Below, in pieces: positions 44,919 to 55,026 of a stretch of 64,000 nucleotides of DNA. The notes under the pieces are model-generated. The model saw only the letters and a program-made list of their open reading frames with translations. It was not told where the DNA came from and ran no database searches. The stretch covers positions 343,138 through 407,137 of the forward strand of contig NZ_JAKZGL010000001.1 of the NCBI RefSeq assembly GCF_022549355.1. Direction: 5' to 3'. Each line of letters opens with the position of its first letter. Position 1 is the stretch's first letter. This DNA is from Acinetobacter sp. NIPH 2699 (GTDB taxonomy: Bacteria; Pseudomonadota; Gammaproteobacteria; Pseudomonadales; Moraxellaceae). A program made the position numbers and the translations under genes.

Positions 44919-46106
44919 ATGGCTTCGCAAACTCCCCAGAAAATAAATAAAAAAGTTTGGCTCCTTTTAGCAATTATTATCGTACTTGTGATTATTTTAA
45001 TCGCCATACGACAAATTGGAGCGGCTAAAAAGTCAACGGATACAGACCAAAACAAAGCAGAGACAATTGAGCAAAAAGCCGCCCTTACCGTTACCGTGGT
45101 TCAACCTTTACAGCAAAACTGGAAACAAACCTTTACTGCAAATGGTAACGTTGCTGCTTGGCAAGAAGTCGTGATTGGCAGTGAATTGTCAGGTCAACGT
45201 CTCACTCGAGTAAATGTTAATGTCGGCGATGAGGTTAGACGTGGTCAGGTTTTAGCAGAAATTAATAGCGATACCATTCGGGCTGATTTAGCTGCTGCAA
45301 AAGCCAGTTATGCTGAAGCCCAGGCCGTACTTAGCGATGCCACGACCAATCATAAACGTATTCAACAACTCAAAAATACTGGGGCAATTTCTGCTCAGGA
45401 ATCCACCCAATATCAAACCTCTCAAGCCACTGCACAAGCTCGACTGGATGCCGCTAAAGCACAAATTCAAACGCATCAATTGCGTTTAGCGCAGACCCAA
45501 GTCATTGCACCTGACAATGGTGTTATTTCTACACGAAGTGCCACAGTCGGCTCCTTAGCACAAACAGGACAAGAGTTATTTCGTCTCATTCGTGATCACC
45601 GCCTAGAATGGCGTGCAGAAGTGACCATGACTGATCTATATAAATTAAAGCAAGGGATGACTGCTCGTATCTTTTCACCCGACCCAACTCAACCTGCAAT
45701 ATTGGGCAAAATCAGAATGATTGCGCCTGTGATTGACCCACAAACACGTTATGGTTTGGTCTATGTTGATTTACCAACAACCCAAGCCGTTCGTATGGGG
45801 ATGTTTGTCAAAGGTGAATTTGATTTGGGTGAAAAATCCGCACTCACCATTCCACAAACAGCATTGTTATTACGTGATGGCTTTGCTTATGTTTTTATCG
45901 TTGATAATAACAACCGTGTGACACAACAAAAAGTGACCATCGGACGCCGTTTAGATAATCGTGTAGAAATCTTAGGTTTAGCAGCCAACCTAAAAGTCGT
46001 TTCTTCTGGTACTGGTTTCTTAACTGACGGGGATTTAGTGCATATTGCCAAGGAAATTCCTGATACTCCCCTGAGCAAACAACTTGTGACTACACAGGAG
46101 CATTAA
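44919..46106 (+). CDS. RND efflux periplasmic adaptor (membrane fusion protein)
   Basis: A 395-aa adaptor linking an inner-membrane RND pump to an outer-membrane channel. An N-terminal anchor (VWLLLAIIIVLVIILIAI) precedes lipoyl half-motifs (GSELSGQRLTRVNVNVGDEVRRGQVLAEI and VIAPDNGVISTRSATVGSLAQTG). These flank an alpha-hairpin (about residues 120-190). A beta-barrel and membrane-proximal domain complete it. There is no lipobox. The start is taken as ATG 44919; a GTG at 44904 is possible. The stop is one base from the pump start. Confidence 0.9.
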   Translation: MASQTPQKINKKVWLLLAIIIVLVIILIAIRQIGAAKKSTDTDQNKAETIEQKAALTVTVVQPLQQNWKQTFTANGNVAAWQEVVIGSELSGQRLTRVNVNVGDEVRRGQVLAEINSDTIRADLAAAKASYAEAQAVLSDATTNHKRIQQLKNTGAISAQESTQYQTSQATAQARLDAAKAQIQTHQLRLAQTQVIAPDNGVISTRSATVGSLAQTGQELFRLIRDHRLEWRAEVTMTDLYKLKQGMTARIFSPDPTQPAILGKIRMIAPVIDPQTRYGLVYVDLPTTQAVRMGMFVKGEFDLGEKSALTIPQTALLLRDGFAYVFIVDNNNRVTQQKVTIGRRLDNRVEILGLAANLKVVSSGTGFLTDGDLVHIAKEIPDTPLSKQLVTTQEH

Positions 46107-46107
46107 G

Positions 46108-49100
46108 ATGAATGTTTCTTCTTGGTCGATCCGTAATCCTATTCCCAGTATTCTATTATTCATTATGCTTGGCTTGGCGGGTTTGCTCTGTTTTCACTGG
46201 ATGAAAATACAGCAATTTCCAGATATTGAATTGCCAATGGTCACGGTGACAGCCGCCTTACCCGGCGCAGCACCACCACAACTTGAAACTGAAGTAGCCC
46301 GTAAAATAGAAAACTCGATTGCAACCTTACAAGGTCTAAAAAATCAATATACCAATATTCAAGATGGTGTGGTGAGTGTTACCGCAGAGTTCCAATTGGA
46401 GAAGCCGCTTCAAGAGGCCGTTGACGATGTTCGTAATGCGGTATCACAGGTTCGCTCAGACTTACCTGCTGATTTAAGAGATCCGATTGTCAGTAAAATC
46501 AATCTATCGGGTTCGCCAATATTAACCTATGCCATTCAATCGCCCAAAATGGATGAAGAAGCACTGTCATGGTTTGTTGATTATGATATTGCGCGCGCCA
46601 TGCTTCAAGTCAAAGGTGTCGGTGCTGTATCGCGTGTTGGTGGTGTCACACGTCAAATTGATGTTGAACTCGATCCTGAAAAACTATTGGCACTCAATGC
46701 AACTGCGACAGAAATTACCCGACAGCTTCGCTTAATCCAACAAGACGCTTCAGGCGGCGAAACTAAAATTGGCGGTAGTGAACAATCTATTCGTACCATT
46801 GCCACCGTCAAAACAGCGGCTGAAATTGGTGCGATGAACATTGCCTTAAGTGATGGTCGGCATATCCGCCTTGATCAAGTTGCAACCATACATGATGGAA
46901 TAGCTGAGCGACGTTCTGCTGCACTTTTAAATGGTCAACCTGTTATTGGATTTGAAATCACCCGCAGTAAAGGTGCAAGTGAAGTTGATGTTGAAAAAGG
47001 TGTCATTATCGCTTTGGATAAACTCAAAGCCGCCCATCCTGACATTAAAATTACTGAGGCATTTAACTTTGTTAAGCCTGTTGAAGATAATTATAAAGGC
47101 TCAATGTCGCTGTTATATGAAGGCGCAATTTTAGCGGTACTTGTGGTTTGGTTATTTCTACGCGATTGGCGTGCAACCATCATTGCGGCTACTGCTCTGC
47201 CACTCTCAATTTTACCTGCCATCATCGGCATGTATTACCTCGGCTTCACCCTCAATATCGTCACGCTACTCGCCATGTCTTTGGTGGTCGGTATTTTAGT
47301 GGATGATGCAATTGTTGAAATTGAAAATATTATTCGGCATTTACGAATGGGGAAATCCCCGTATGAAGCCGCGATGGAAGCTGCGGATGAGATTGGTCTC
47401 GCGGTCATAGCCACAACCTTTACCTTAATAGCGGTGTTCTTACCTACCGCATTTATGAGTGGTATCGCAGGTAAATTCTTCGTTCAGTTTGGCTGGACAG
47501 CATCACTTGCGATTTTTGCCTCACTATTGGTTGCGCGTTTACTTACCCCAATGATGGCTGCTTATATTCTTAAGCCATGGGTTGGGAAAATAGACCATCC
47601 ATTGCCAGCCTCTTCGATAGAAGATCAGGGTCAAAGAGGACTTGCAAAAGACCGTGAAAATGATAGTCGTGTCATGCGCGTGTATATGCGTTTAGTCACG
47701 TGGTGTTTAAACCATCGTTGGCTCACACTATTTGGCGCGATTGCTTTTTTTATTGGCTCGCTCATGCTCATTCCACTGCTGCCAACAGGTTTCGTTCCTC
47801 CCCCAGATACAGGACAGACACAAGTTCGCGTAGAATTAACACCAGGTTCACAATTTTCAGAAACTTTAAAAACAGCAGAGTACGCACGTAATCTGATTAA
47901 AGACCATCCTGAGGTTAAAAGTGTCTACACCACCATTGGGGGCGGTGCAGCAGGTACAGACCCATTTGCAGGTGGAGCATCTAGCGAACCTCGCAAAGCC
48001 ACACTCACCATTCAAACCACTGAACGCTCGGATCGATCTGCCAGTCTGCAACAAATTGAAGATGAGATCAGACAACGTCTCGCCCCACTCCCAGGTGCAA
48101 GGATTCAAGTGGGCATCGCAGGAAATAACAGCCAATATCAACTGGCACTGTCTGGTGATGATCCTGAAGCATTGATGGAGACTGCACGTAAACTTGAACG
48201 TGAATTACGGACGATTCCGAATATTGGTAGTGTCAGCTCAAGTGCTGCACTGATTCGCCCTGAATTGGTTGTTCGTCCTGACTTTGCCAGAGCAGCAGAT
48301 CTTGGTATCACAAGCTATGATATTGCTGAAACGTTAAGAATCGCAACCGCTGGTGACTTTGACCAGAACTTGTCTAAATTGAATTTATCGCAACGCCAAA
48401 TACCAATCGTGATCAAGCTTCCTCTATCCGCCCGTCAAGATGAAGCGTTAATCAAACGCCTGATCATCAAAGGGAATCAAGGCCCTGTGATGTTGGGCAG
48501 CATTGCAGATGTCAATATTGAAAGTGGTCCTTCGCAGATTGACCGATTCAATCGTATGCGAAATATCAACCTGAATATTGAACTCAATAATCAACCTTTA
48601 GGCGATGTAACCGCACAAGTTGATCAACTACCGACCATGAAAAATTTACCACCAAGTGTGACACGTACTAATATTGGTGATGCTGAGGTCATGCAGGAGT
48701 TATTTTCAAGTTTTGGTTTAGCAATGCTCACAGGTGTGCTGTGTATTTATGTGGTACTGGTGCTTTTATTCAAAGACTTTTTACAACCGATTACCATCTT
48801 AGTCGCATTACCTTTATCACTTGGCGGCGCATTCGTTTTACTTCTTTTAGCAAAAAGTAGTTTCTCTATGCCAAGTTTGATTGGCTTAATTATGCTGATG
48901 GGGATTGCAAGTAAGAACTCGATTCTATTGGTCGATTACGCCATCATTGCAAGGAACGAGAAGCATTATTCGCGATTCAATGCCCTGTTGGATGCCTGCC
49001 ATAAACGTGCCCGTCCGATTATTATGACCACATTGGCAATGGGGGCTGGTATGTTGCCAATCGCATTGGGCATCGGGACAGACCCGAGTTTCCGCTCTCC

Positions 49101-49248
49101 AATGGCAATTTCGGTGATTGGTGGTTTGATTACCAGTACCTTCTTGTCATTACTTGTTATCCCCGTGGTGTATACCTTTATTGATGATATCAACCGCAAA
49201 CTGCATAGTTTTAGTAAAGGTAAATCAGTTGAATCAACATATACATAA
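46108..49248 (+). CDS. RND-family efflux permease
   Basis: A 1046-aa proton-driven inner-membrane transporter of the AcrB/MdtBC superfamily. A typical N-terminus (SIRNPIPSILLFIMLGLAGL; QFPDIELPMVTVTAALPGAAP) is followed by the proton-relay Asp pair in TM4 (VVGILVDDAIVEIENIIRHL). A second half repeats the fold (MLMGIASKNSILLVDYAI). Substrate range is unknown. Neither an outer-membrane channel nor a local regulator gene is present, so it must use a shared TolC-like partner. I would not name it Ade or Abe without comparison. Confidence 0.92.
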   Translation: MNVSSWSIRNPIPSILLFIMLGLAGLLCFHWMKIQQFPDIELPMVTVTAALPGAAPPQLETEVARKIENSIATLQGLKNQYTNIQDGVVSVTAEFQLEKPLQEAVDDVRNAVSQVRSDLPADLRDPIVSKINLSGSPILTYAIQSPKMDEEALSWFVDYDIARAMLQVKGVGAVSRVGGVTRQIDVELDPEKLLALNATATEITRQLRLIQQDASGGETKIGGSEQSIRTIATVKTAAEIGAMNIALSDGRHIRLDQVATIHDGIAERRSAALLNGQPVIGFEITRSKGASEVDVEKGVIIALDKLKAAHPDIKITEAFNFVKPVEDNYKGSMSLLYEGAILAVLVVWLFLRDWRATIIAATALPLSILPAIIGMYYLGFTLNIVTLLAMSLVVGILVDDAIVEIENIIRHLRMGKSPYEAAMEAADEIGLAVIATTFTLIAVFLPTAFMSGIAGKFFVQFGWTASLAIFASLLVARLLTPMMAAYILKPWVGKIDHPLPASSIEDQGQRGLAKDRENDSRVMRVYMRLVTWCLNHRWLTLFGAIAFFIGSLMLIPLLPTGFVPPPDTGQTQVRVELTPGSQFSETLKTAEYARNLIKDHPEVKSVYTTIGGGAAGTDPFAGGASSEPRKATLTIQTTERSDRSASLQQIEDEIRQRLAPLPGARIQVGIAGNNSQYQLALSGDDPEALMETARKLERELRTIPNIGSVSSSAALIRPELVVRPDFARAADLGITSYDIAETLRIATAGDFDQNLSKLNLSQRQIPIVIKLPLSARQDEALIKRLIIKGNQGPVMLGSIADVNIESGPSQIDRFNRMRNINLNIELNNQPLGDVTAQVDQLPTMKNLPPSVTRTNIGDAEVMQELFSSFGLAMLTGVLCIYVVLVLLFKDFLQPITILVALPLSLGGAFVLLLLAKSSFSMPSLIGLIMLMGIASKNSILLVDYAIIARNEKHYSRFNALLDACHKRARPIIMTTLAMGAGMLPIALGIGTDPSFRSPMAISVIGGLITSTFLSLLVIPVVYTFIDDINRKLHSFSKGKSVESTYT

Positions 49249-49256
49249 ATAATGGC

Positions 49257-49292
49257 AAAAAAAATAGGCATCGCATTGATGCCTATTTTTTA
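49257..49292. terminator. Bidirectional terminator after the RND operon
   Basis: Stem AATAGGCATC/GATGCCTATT with a 5-nt loop, A-run before and T-run after. It lies between the RND pump (plus) and the unknown exported-protein gene (minus). Confidence 0.88.
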
Positions 49293-49303
49293 TCTTAATA
49301 TAG

Positions 49304-50773
49304 TCAACGATGTTGGCAATTAGGTGATGAACCTATACAGTTACCCACATTCATATCATAAATGGTCGAATGGCCTCTCTCTCCCTTAGGTGTTGGTACA
49401 CCTTTGGGTACGAAAAATGTGACCGAATGAGCACCATACAAACCGGCTGGAATAGTCATTTCTTTTAATACCACATAAGCATTATGAAAATGTACATATT
49501 CCATACCAGTATCTGAACTAGATTCAGTTGCACCAATCACAGGCGGAGTGTGAATATTATTTGCCTTATTATACGCTGCTTTCCACCCATTAATATCTGC
49601 TTTATTGGCAGGGCGCAATAAGCCTTTAGCAACTGCATCACGAATTCCCGCTTCACCAGCTAAGGGCGCATTTTTATCAATAACATCATCTAAAGTTCGA
49701 TCATTAGATGACCGCAAAGCACTAATCGAACGAATATTACCAATATTTGCCTGCCCATTTTGTGCTAGTACAATAGCCTTTATATCCTTCTGCACGACTT
49801 TCTGTGCCAATTGGTTGACCTGTGTCGCATTGCGATCTGAAACATAAGCATAACCACATTGTGAATTCTGGCTCGTTGTCTCAAGAATTGGAATTGATCT
49901 AGGTAGCCCTAAAACTTGCTGTTTATAATACCCAGTTGCAATCACACCAACAATTTTAGTCTGATCCTCCCATTTGAGTTTCCAAATCGTAGGCTCATAA
50001 GCTCCCAAGATCAGTACAATAGGACGGTCATGTTGTACTTGAATATCCATTTCTGTAGCTTGATGTCCACTATCATCAATCTGATAATTTGATTTGCGTC
50101 CAGAATAAGCTCCTGTTGCATAAACATCAAAGTCTTGAGGAAGTCTCGCTTTGAACTTAGTACACTCAGTTTCAATTGGAATTTGAGTATGCTGTCGCTG
50201 CATACTTGCAGGATAATCACCTAAATTATTATGACTATTACGGCGCTCTGAAAAGGAGGCACTGAATGCCTCTCTTAATAATTCAGTATTGCTTGGCGCT
50301 TCTTTTCTATAAAGACAATCTTTAGGTCGTAGATGATCTGGTAAATTAGAGAAACATTGCCAAGCTAATTCTTGATTATCTGTTTGGTATTGCGGTTGGT
50401 AAAAAAGTTGATAATGAGTTAGTGATTTAGGCGCTTGTTTTCCATCCAAACTTGCAACGAATTGTAGATGCTCAAACTTCAGTGTGATACCTGCTTTAAC
50501 TTGTAGATTATCTACAATATCTTTTTGAATTTGTGAAATATTTCTATTCAAAATTAGAATTTTCTGTGCTGATTTTGTTTCATTATTAAAATATTGTTGA
50601 TTCAATTGACTCACAAAGTTAGTTTTATATTGCTCAATTGCAGTCAAATAGCTTTTAGCTTGCTGTTGTTGATAAATATATCCCCCACCATATCCTAATC
50701 CTAAAACTGATAATGTTCCTACAACTCCAGAACAAACCCCTTTAATAAATAAATTTGATACTTGTTTTTTCAT
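49304..50773 (-). CDS. Unknown exported or membrane-anchored protein, 489 aa
   Basis: I do not recognise a named family. One N-terminal membrane segment (about residues 10-32, GVVGTLSVLGLGYGGGYIY) puts the rest in the periplasm. A coiled-coil-like region (about 35-85) is followed by a central domain with DRPIVLILGAYEPTIWKLKW and VIATGYYKQQVLGLPRSIP. A helical region and a C-terminal glycine/proline-rich domain (YVHFHNAYVVLKEMTIPAGLYGAHSVTFFVPKG-type) follow, ending in CIGSSPNCQHR. Seven or so cysteines may pair. Monocistronic. Confidence 0.7.
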   Translation of the reverse strand: MKKQVSNLFIKGVCSGVVGTLSVLGLGYGGGYIYQQQQAKSYLTAIEQYKTNFVSQLNQQYFNNETKSAQKILILNRNISQIQKDIVDNLQVKAGITLKFEHLQFVASLDGKQAPKSLTHYQLFYQPQYQTDNQELAWQCFSNLPDHLRPKDCLYRKEAPSNTELLREAFSASFSERRNSHNNLGDYPASMQRQHTQIPIETECTKFKARLPQDFDVYATGAYSGRKSNYQIDDSGHQATEMDIQVQHDRPIVLILGAYEPTIWKLKWEDQTKIVGVIATGYYKQQVLGLPRSIPILETTSQNSQCGYAYVSDRNATQVNQLAQKVVQKDIKAIVLAQNGQANIGNIRSISALRSSNDRTLDDVIDKNAPLAGEAGIRDAVAKGLLRPANKADINGWKAAYNKANNIHTPPVIGATESSSDTGMEYVHFHNAYVVLKEMTIPAGLYGAHSVTFFVPKGVPTPKGERGHSTIYDMNVGNCIGSSPNCQHR

Positions 50774-50881
50774 TTTTAATCTAATTTAACAATTAATTTT
50801 AAACTAAAATAAAATAGGTGTTTTTACCACACCTATTTTATTATTCAATAATTAAAGCCTTAAATAACGGTATTGTACCCA

Positions 50882-51370
50882 CTATTTCTTCGCCAAAGCT
50901 TTTTCAATATCCGCTTCTAAAGCTTCTGGTTTTGTCGTCGGTGCATAACGTCCTAGAACTTCACCATTACGTCCAACCAAGAACTTGGTAAAATTCCATT
51001 TAATATTACGGCTCCCCAAAATACCTTTGGCCTCTCGTGTTAAAAAACGAAAAATTACATGCGCCTCTGGCCCTTTTACATCAACCTTAGCGAACATCGG
51101 AAAATCCACACCATAATTACGTTGGCAAAATGTCCCGATTTCCTTATTCGTGCCTGGGTCCTGCCCCCCAAACTGATTGCATGGAAAACCTAGAACTTCT
51201 AAACCTTGAGATTTATATTTTTCATAAAGTTTCTCAAGCCCTGCAAATTGAGGTGTAAAACCACACTTACTCGCTGTATTTACAATCAGCATGACCTTGC
51301 CTTTATAATCAGCGAGCGCTTTTATATCACCCTCTAACAATTCAGCTTCAAACTGATAAATATTACTCAT
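50882..51370 (-). CDS. Glutathione peroxidase-family thiol peroxidase
   Basis: A 162-aa thioredoxin-fold peroxidase (BtuE/Gpx type) that reduces hydroperoxides. The catalytic tetrad is visible: Cys in [13 protein letters not shown] (about residue 37), Gln in [12 protein letters not shown], and Trp and Asn in [12 protein letters not shown]. It is a cysteine, not selenocysteine, enzyme and probably uses thioredoxin. Its ATG overlaps the msrB stop (ATGA), giving a two-gene oxidative-damage operon. Confidence 0.93.
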   Translation of the reverse strand: MSNIYQFEAELLEGDIKALADYKGKVMLIVNTASKCGFTPQFAGLEKLYEKYKSQGLEVLGFPCNQFGGQDPGTNKEIGTFCQRNYGVDFPMFAKVDVKGPEAHVIFRFLTREAKGILGSRNIKWNFTKFLVGRNGEVLGRYAPTTKPEALEADIEKALAKK

Positions 51371-51786
51371 GGATAAGTTTCCTCGTCATTCTTTTCTTGT
51401 GTTTTAAGTTGTAATGATGCCGAATTTACGCAATAACGTAACCCAGTCGGCTGTGGGCCATCCTCAAACACATGACCCAAATGTGCATCGCAATCATGGC
51501 AGACTATTTCCGTTCTGACCATACCGTGCGATAAATCTTCATGTTCTTCTATAGATACATTGTCGATTGGCTTAAAAAAACTTGGCCAACCACAGCCACT
51601 ATCGTATTTCGTTTCCGAAGAGAATAATTCTGCACCGCAGCATCGACACACATAAACTCCGTGCTGTTTATTATTCCAATATTGCCCCGTAAATGCCGGT
51701 TCTGTGCCTTTTTGACGAGTAATGCGATATTCTTCTGGTGATAGCTCTCTTTGCCATTCTCTGTCAGTTTTATTCACTTTTCCCAT
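51367..51786 (-). CDS. msrB: Peptide-methionine (R)-S-oxide reductase MsrB
   Basis: MsrB repairs the R form of methionine sulfoxide in proteins. The 139-aa protein has two zinc-binding CxxC pairs (CRCC and CHDC), the [10 protein letters not shown] and [22 protein letters not shown] motifs, and the catalytic cysteine in RYCVNS. The ATG at 51786 is preferred; the frame extends three codons further to a GTG. Upstream partner of gpx. No MsrA in the window. Confidence 0.95.
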   Translation of the reverse strand: MGKVNKTDREWQRELSPEEYRITRQKGTEPAFTGQYWNNKQHGVYVCRCCGAELFSSETKYDSGCGWPSFFKPIDNVSIEEHEDLSHGMVRTEIVCHDCDAHLGHVFEDGPQPTGLRYCVNSASLQLKTQEKNDEETYP

Positions 51787-52028
51787 GACCTGCACCTTTA
51801 TATTCTGTTGTTAAAAATATCTTGATGATCAAGTTTTATATTTACGCCATTCACAACAAAAACTCTAGTCTCAGTTCGTACAATTTAATGAATTTTCAGC
51901 ATTAAAAAACAAAATAGCAAAAAGCTAGCAAATTATTTTAACAAAAGTAAGCAATTTTCAAGGCATCTCTATTTGACGTAAGCAAACATAGTGTTATTCT
52001 TAGTGTGCGCGGTTGTCTAGGACAAAAA

Positions 52029-53459
52029 ATGTCACAGAAAAAAAGTGTGGTTTTTAAAAATCTATTACCAACCATCAGACAATATCAACAATCAGGTTTT
52101 ACCCATGAAAAAATTGTTGAATTACTGAGAGATCAACACGATCTAAATTTGGTTACAGTCGAAACCTTTAAAAGTTATTTATACCGATATGCAAAAGTGA
52201 ATCCAGCTATGCCTAAAAATACTGCTACGCCCCAGTCTACTCAAGCAAACCGAGAAATTAAAAAATCATCTAAGCTTGAGCATGTTTGTTACGACATTCG
52301 TGGGCCAGTATTGCGAGCCGCCAATGAAATGGAGGAGCAAGGCCACAAGATCATTAAGCTCAATATCGGCAACCCTGCGCCTTTTGGTTTTGAAGCACCA
52401 CAAGAAATCATTAATGATGTGGCTTTAAACCTCCCCAATGCAATTGGCTATACCGATTCAAAAGGTATTTTTCCTGCACGTAAAGCCATTTGCCAGTATT
52501 ACCAGCAAAAAGGCATTTTTGATATGCATGTCAATGATGTGTATGTCGGAAATGGTGTCTCTGAACTTATTGTGATGGCCATGCAAGGCTTGCTCAATGA
52601 TGGTGATGAGATGTTGGTGCCAATGCCTGACTATCCTTTATGGACAGCAGCAGTCAATCTGTCAGGCGGTACAGCCATTCACTATAAATGTGATGAAGAA
52701 AATTATTGGTACCCAGATATTGCAGATATGGAAAGCAAAATCACGCCAAACACGCGTGGTATTGTCATCATCAACCCAAATAATCCAACAGGTTCAGTTT
52801 ATCCACGACACGTGTTAGAACAAATCGTCGCTTTAGCGAAGAAGCATGATTTAATTTTATTTGCTGACGAAATTTACGACAAGATTATTTATGACGGTAT
52901 TGAGCATGTTGCTGTTGCCGCTTTGGCTGGTGATCAACTTTGTATCTCCTTCAATGGTTTATCAAAAGCCTATCGTATCGCGGGTTATCGTGCAGGTTGG
53001 ATGGCAATTACAGGCAATAAAAATCGTGCAGCTGATTATATCGAAGGTTTAGATATGTTGGCATCAATGCGTTTGTGTGCCAACCATCAAGCTCAATATG
53101 CAATACAAACTGCTCTGGGTGGCTATCAGTCAATTAATGATTTGATTCGTCCCGGCGGTCGTTTATACGAACAACGTAATATTGCTTGGGAAATGCTCAA
53201 TGAAATCCCCGGTGTCAGTTGTGTGAAACCTGACGGTGCCATGTATTGCTTCCCACGACTCGATCCTGAAGTTTATCCAGTTGAAGATGATGAACAATTG
53301 ATGTTGGATTTATTGAAAGCAGAAAAAGTGTTATTGGTACAAGGTACGGGCTTTAATTGGCCTACGCCAGACCATTTCCGTGTGGTGTTTTTACCTGCGG
53401 AGAATGAACTGCGAGAAGCGATTAATCGTTTAGGCCGTTTCTTAGCCACTCGCCGTTAA
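52029..53459 (+). CDS. alaA: AlaA-type alanine/glutamate-pyruvate aminotransferase with N-terminal extension
   Basis: A PLP enzyme making alanine from pyruvate and glutamate. From KKSSKLEHVCYDIRGPVL onwards it matches E. coli AlaA along its whole length: LNIGNPAPFGFEAP, GNGVSELIVMAMQGLL, IINPNNPTGSVY, FADEIYDKIIYD, FNGLSKAYRIAGYRAGWM (PLP Lys) and GFNWPTPDHFRVV. About 76 residues precede this. They look like a small helical DNA-binding-type domain (FTHEKIVELLRDQHDLNLVTVETFKSYLYRYAK), joined by a Thr/Gln-rich linker. Total 476 aa versus about 405 in E. coli. Confidence 0.88.
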   Translation: MSQKKSVVFKNLLPTIRQYQQSGFTHEKIVELLRDQHDLNLVTVETFKSYLYRYAKVNPAMPKNTATPQSTQANREIKKSSKLEHVCYDIRGPVLRAANEMEEQGHKIIKLNIGNPAPFGFEAPQEIINDVALNLPNAIGYTDSKGIFPARKAICQYYQQKGIFDMHVNDVYVGNGVSELIVMAMQGLLNDGDEMLVPMPDYPLWTAAVNLSGGTAIHYKCDEENYWYPDIADMESKITPNTRGIVIINPNNPTGSVYPRHVLEQIVALAKKHDLILFADEIYDKIIYDGIEHVAVAALAGDQLCISFNGLSKAYRIAGYRAGWMAITGNKNRAADYIEGLDMLASMRLCANHQAQYAIQTALGGYQSINDLIRPGGRLYEQRNIAWEMLNEIPGVSCVKPDGAMYCFPRLDPEVYPVEDDEQLMLDLLKAEKVLLVQGTGFNWPTPDHFRVVFLPAENELREAINRLGRFLATRR

Positions 53460-53469
53460 TTAAAAAATT

Positions 53470-53503
53470 AAAGCAATGTCTTTACTAGACATTGCTTTTT
53501 TAT
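53470..53503 (+). terminator. Rho-independent terminator of alaA
   Basis: Stem AAAGCAATGTC/GACATTGCTTT with a 7-nt loop followed by a T-run, about 10 bp after the stop. Confidence 0.9.
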
Positions 53504-54868
<1,365 letters not shown>

Positions 54869-54887
54869 TTTTAGCTCATGATTTTCC

Positions 54888-54912
54888 AAACCGATGTATC
54901 TGCATCGGTTTT
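54888..54912 (+). terminator. Rho-independent terminator of the asparaginase gene
   Basis: Stem AACCGATG/CATCGGTT with a 6-nt loop followed by TTT and a T-rich tract, about 20 bp after the stop. Confidence 0.85.
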
Positions 54913-55026
54913 TCTTTTTATACTTACCGTTCGTCAACGGAATCTCGTCTTAGTTGCAAAAATATTAGACAACTGACAAAGACAGAGCATGTTAGAATAA
55001 TCATTGATCGCGTTAAGGATAGATTC

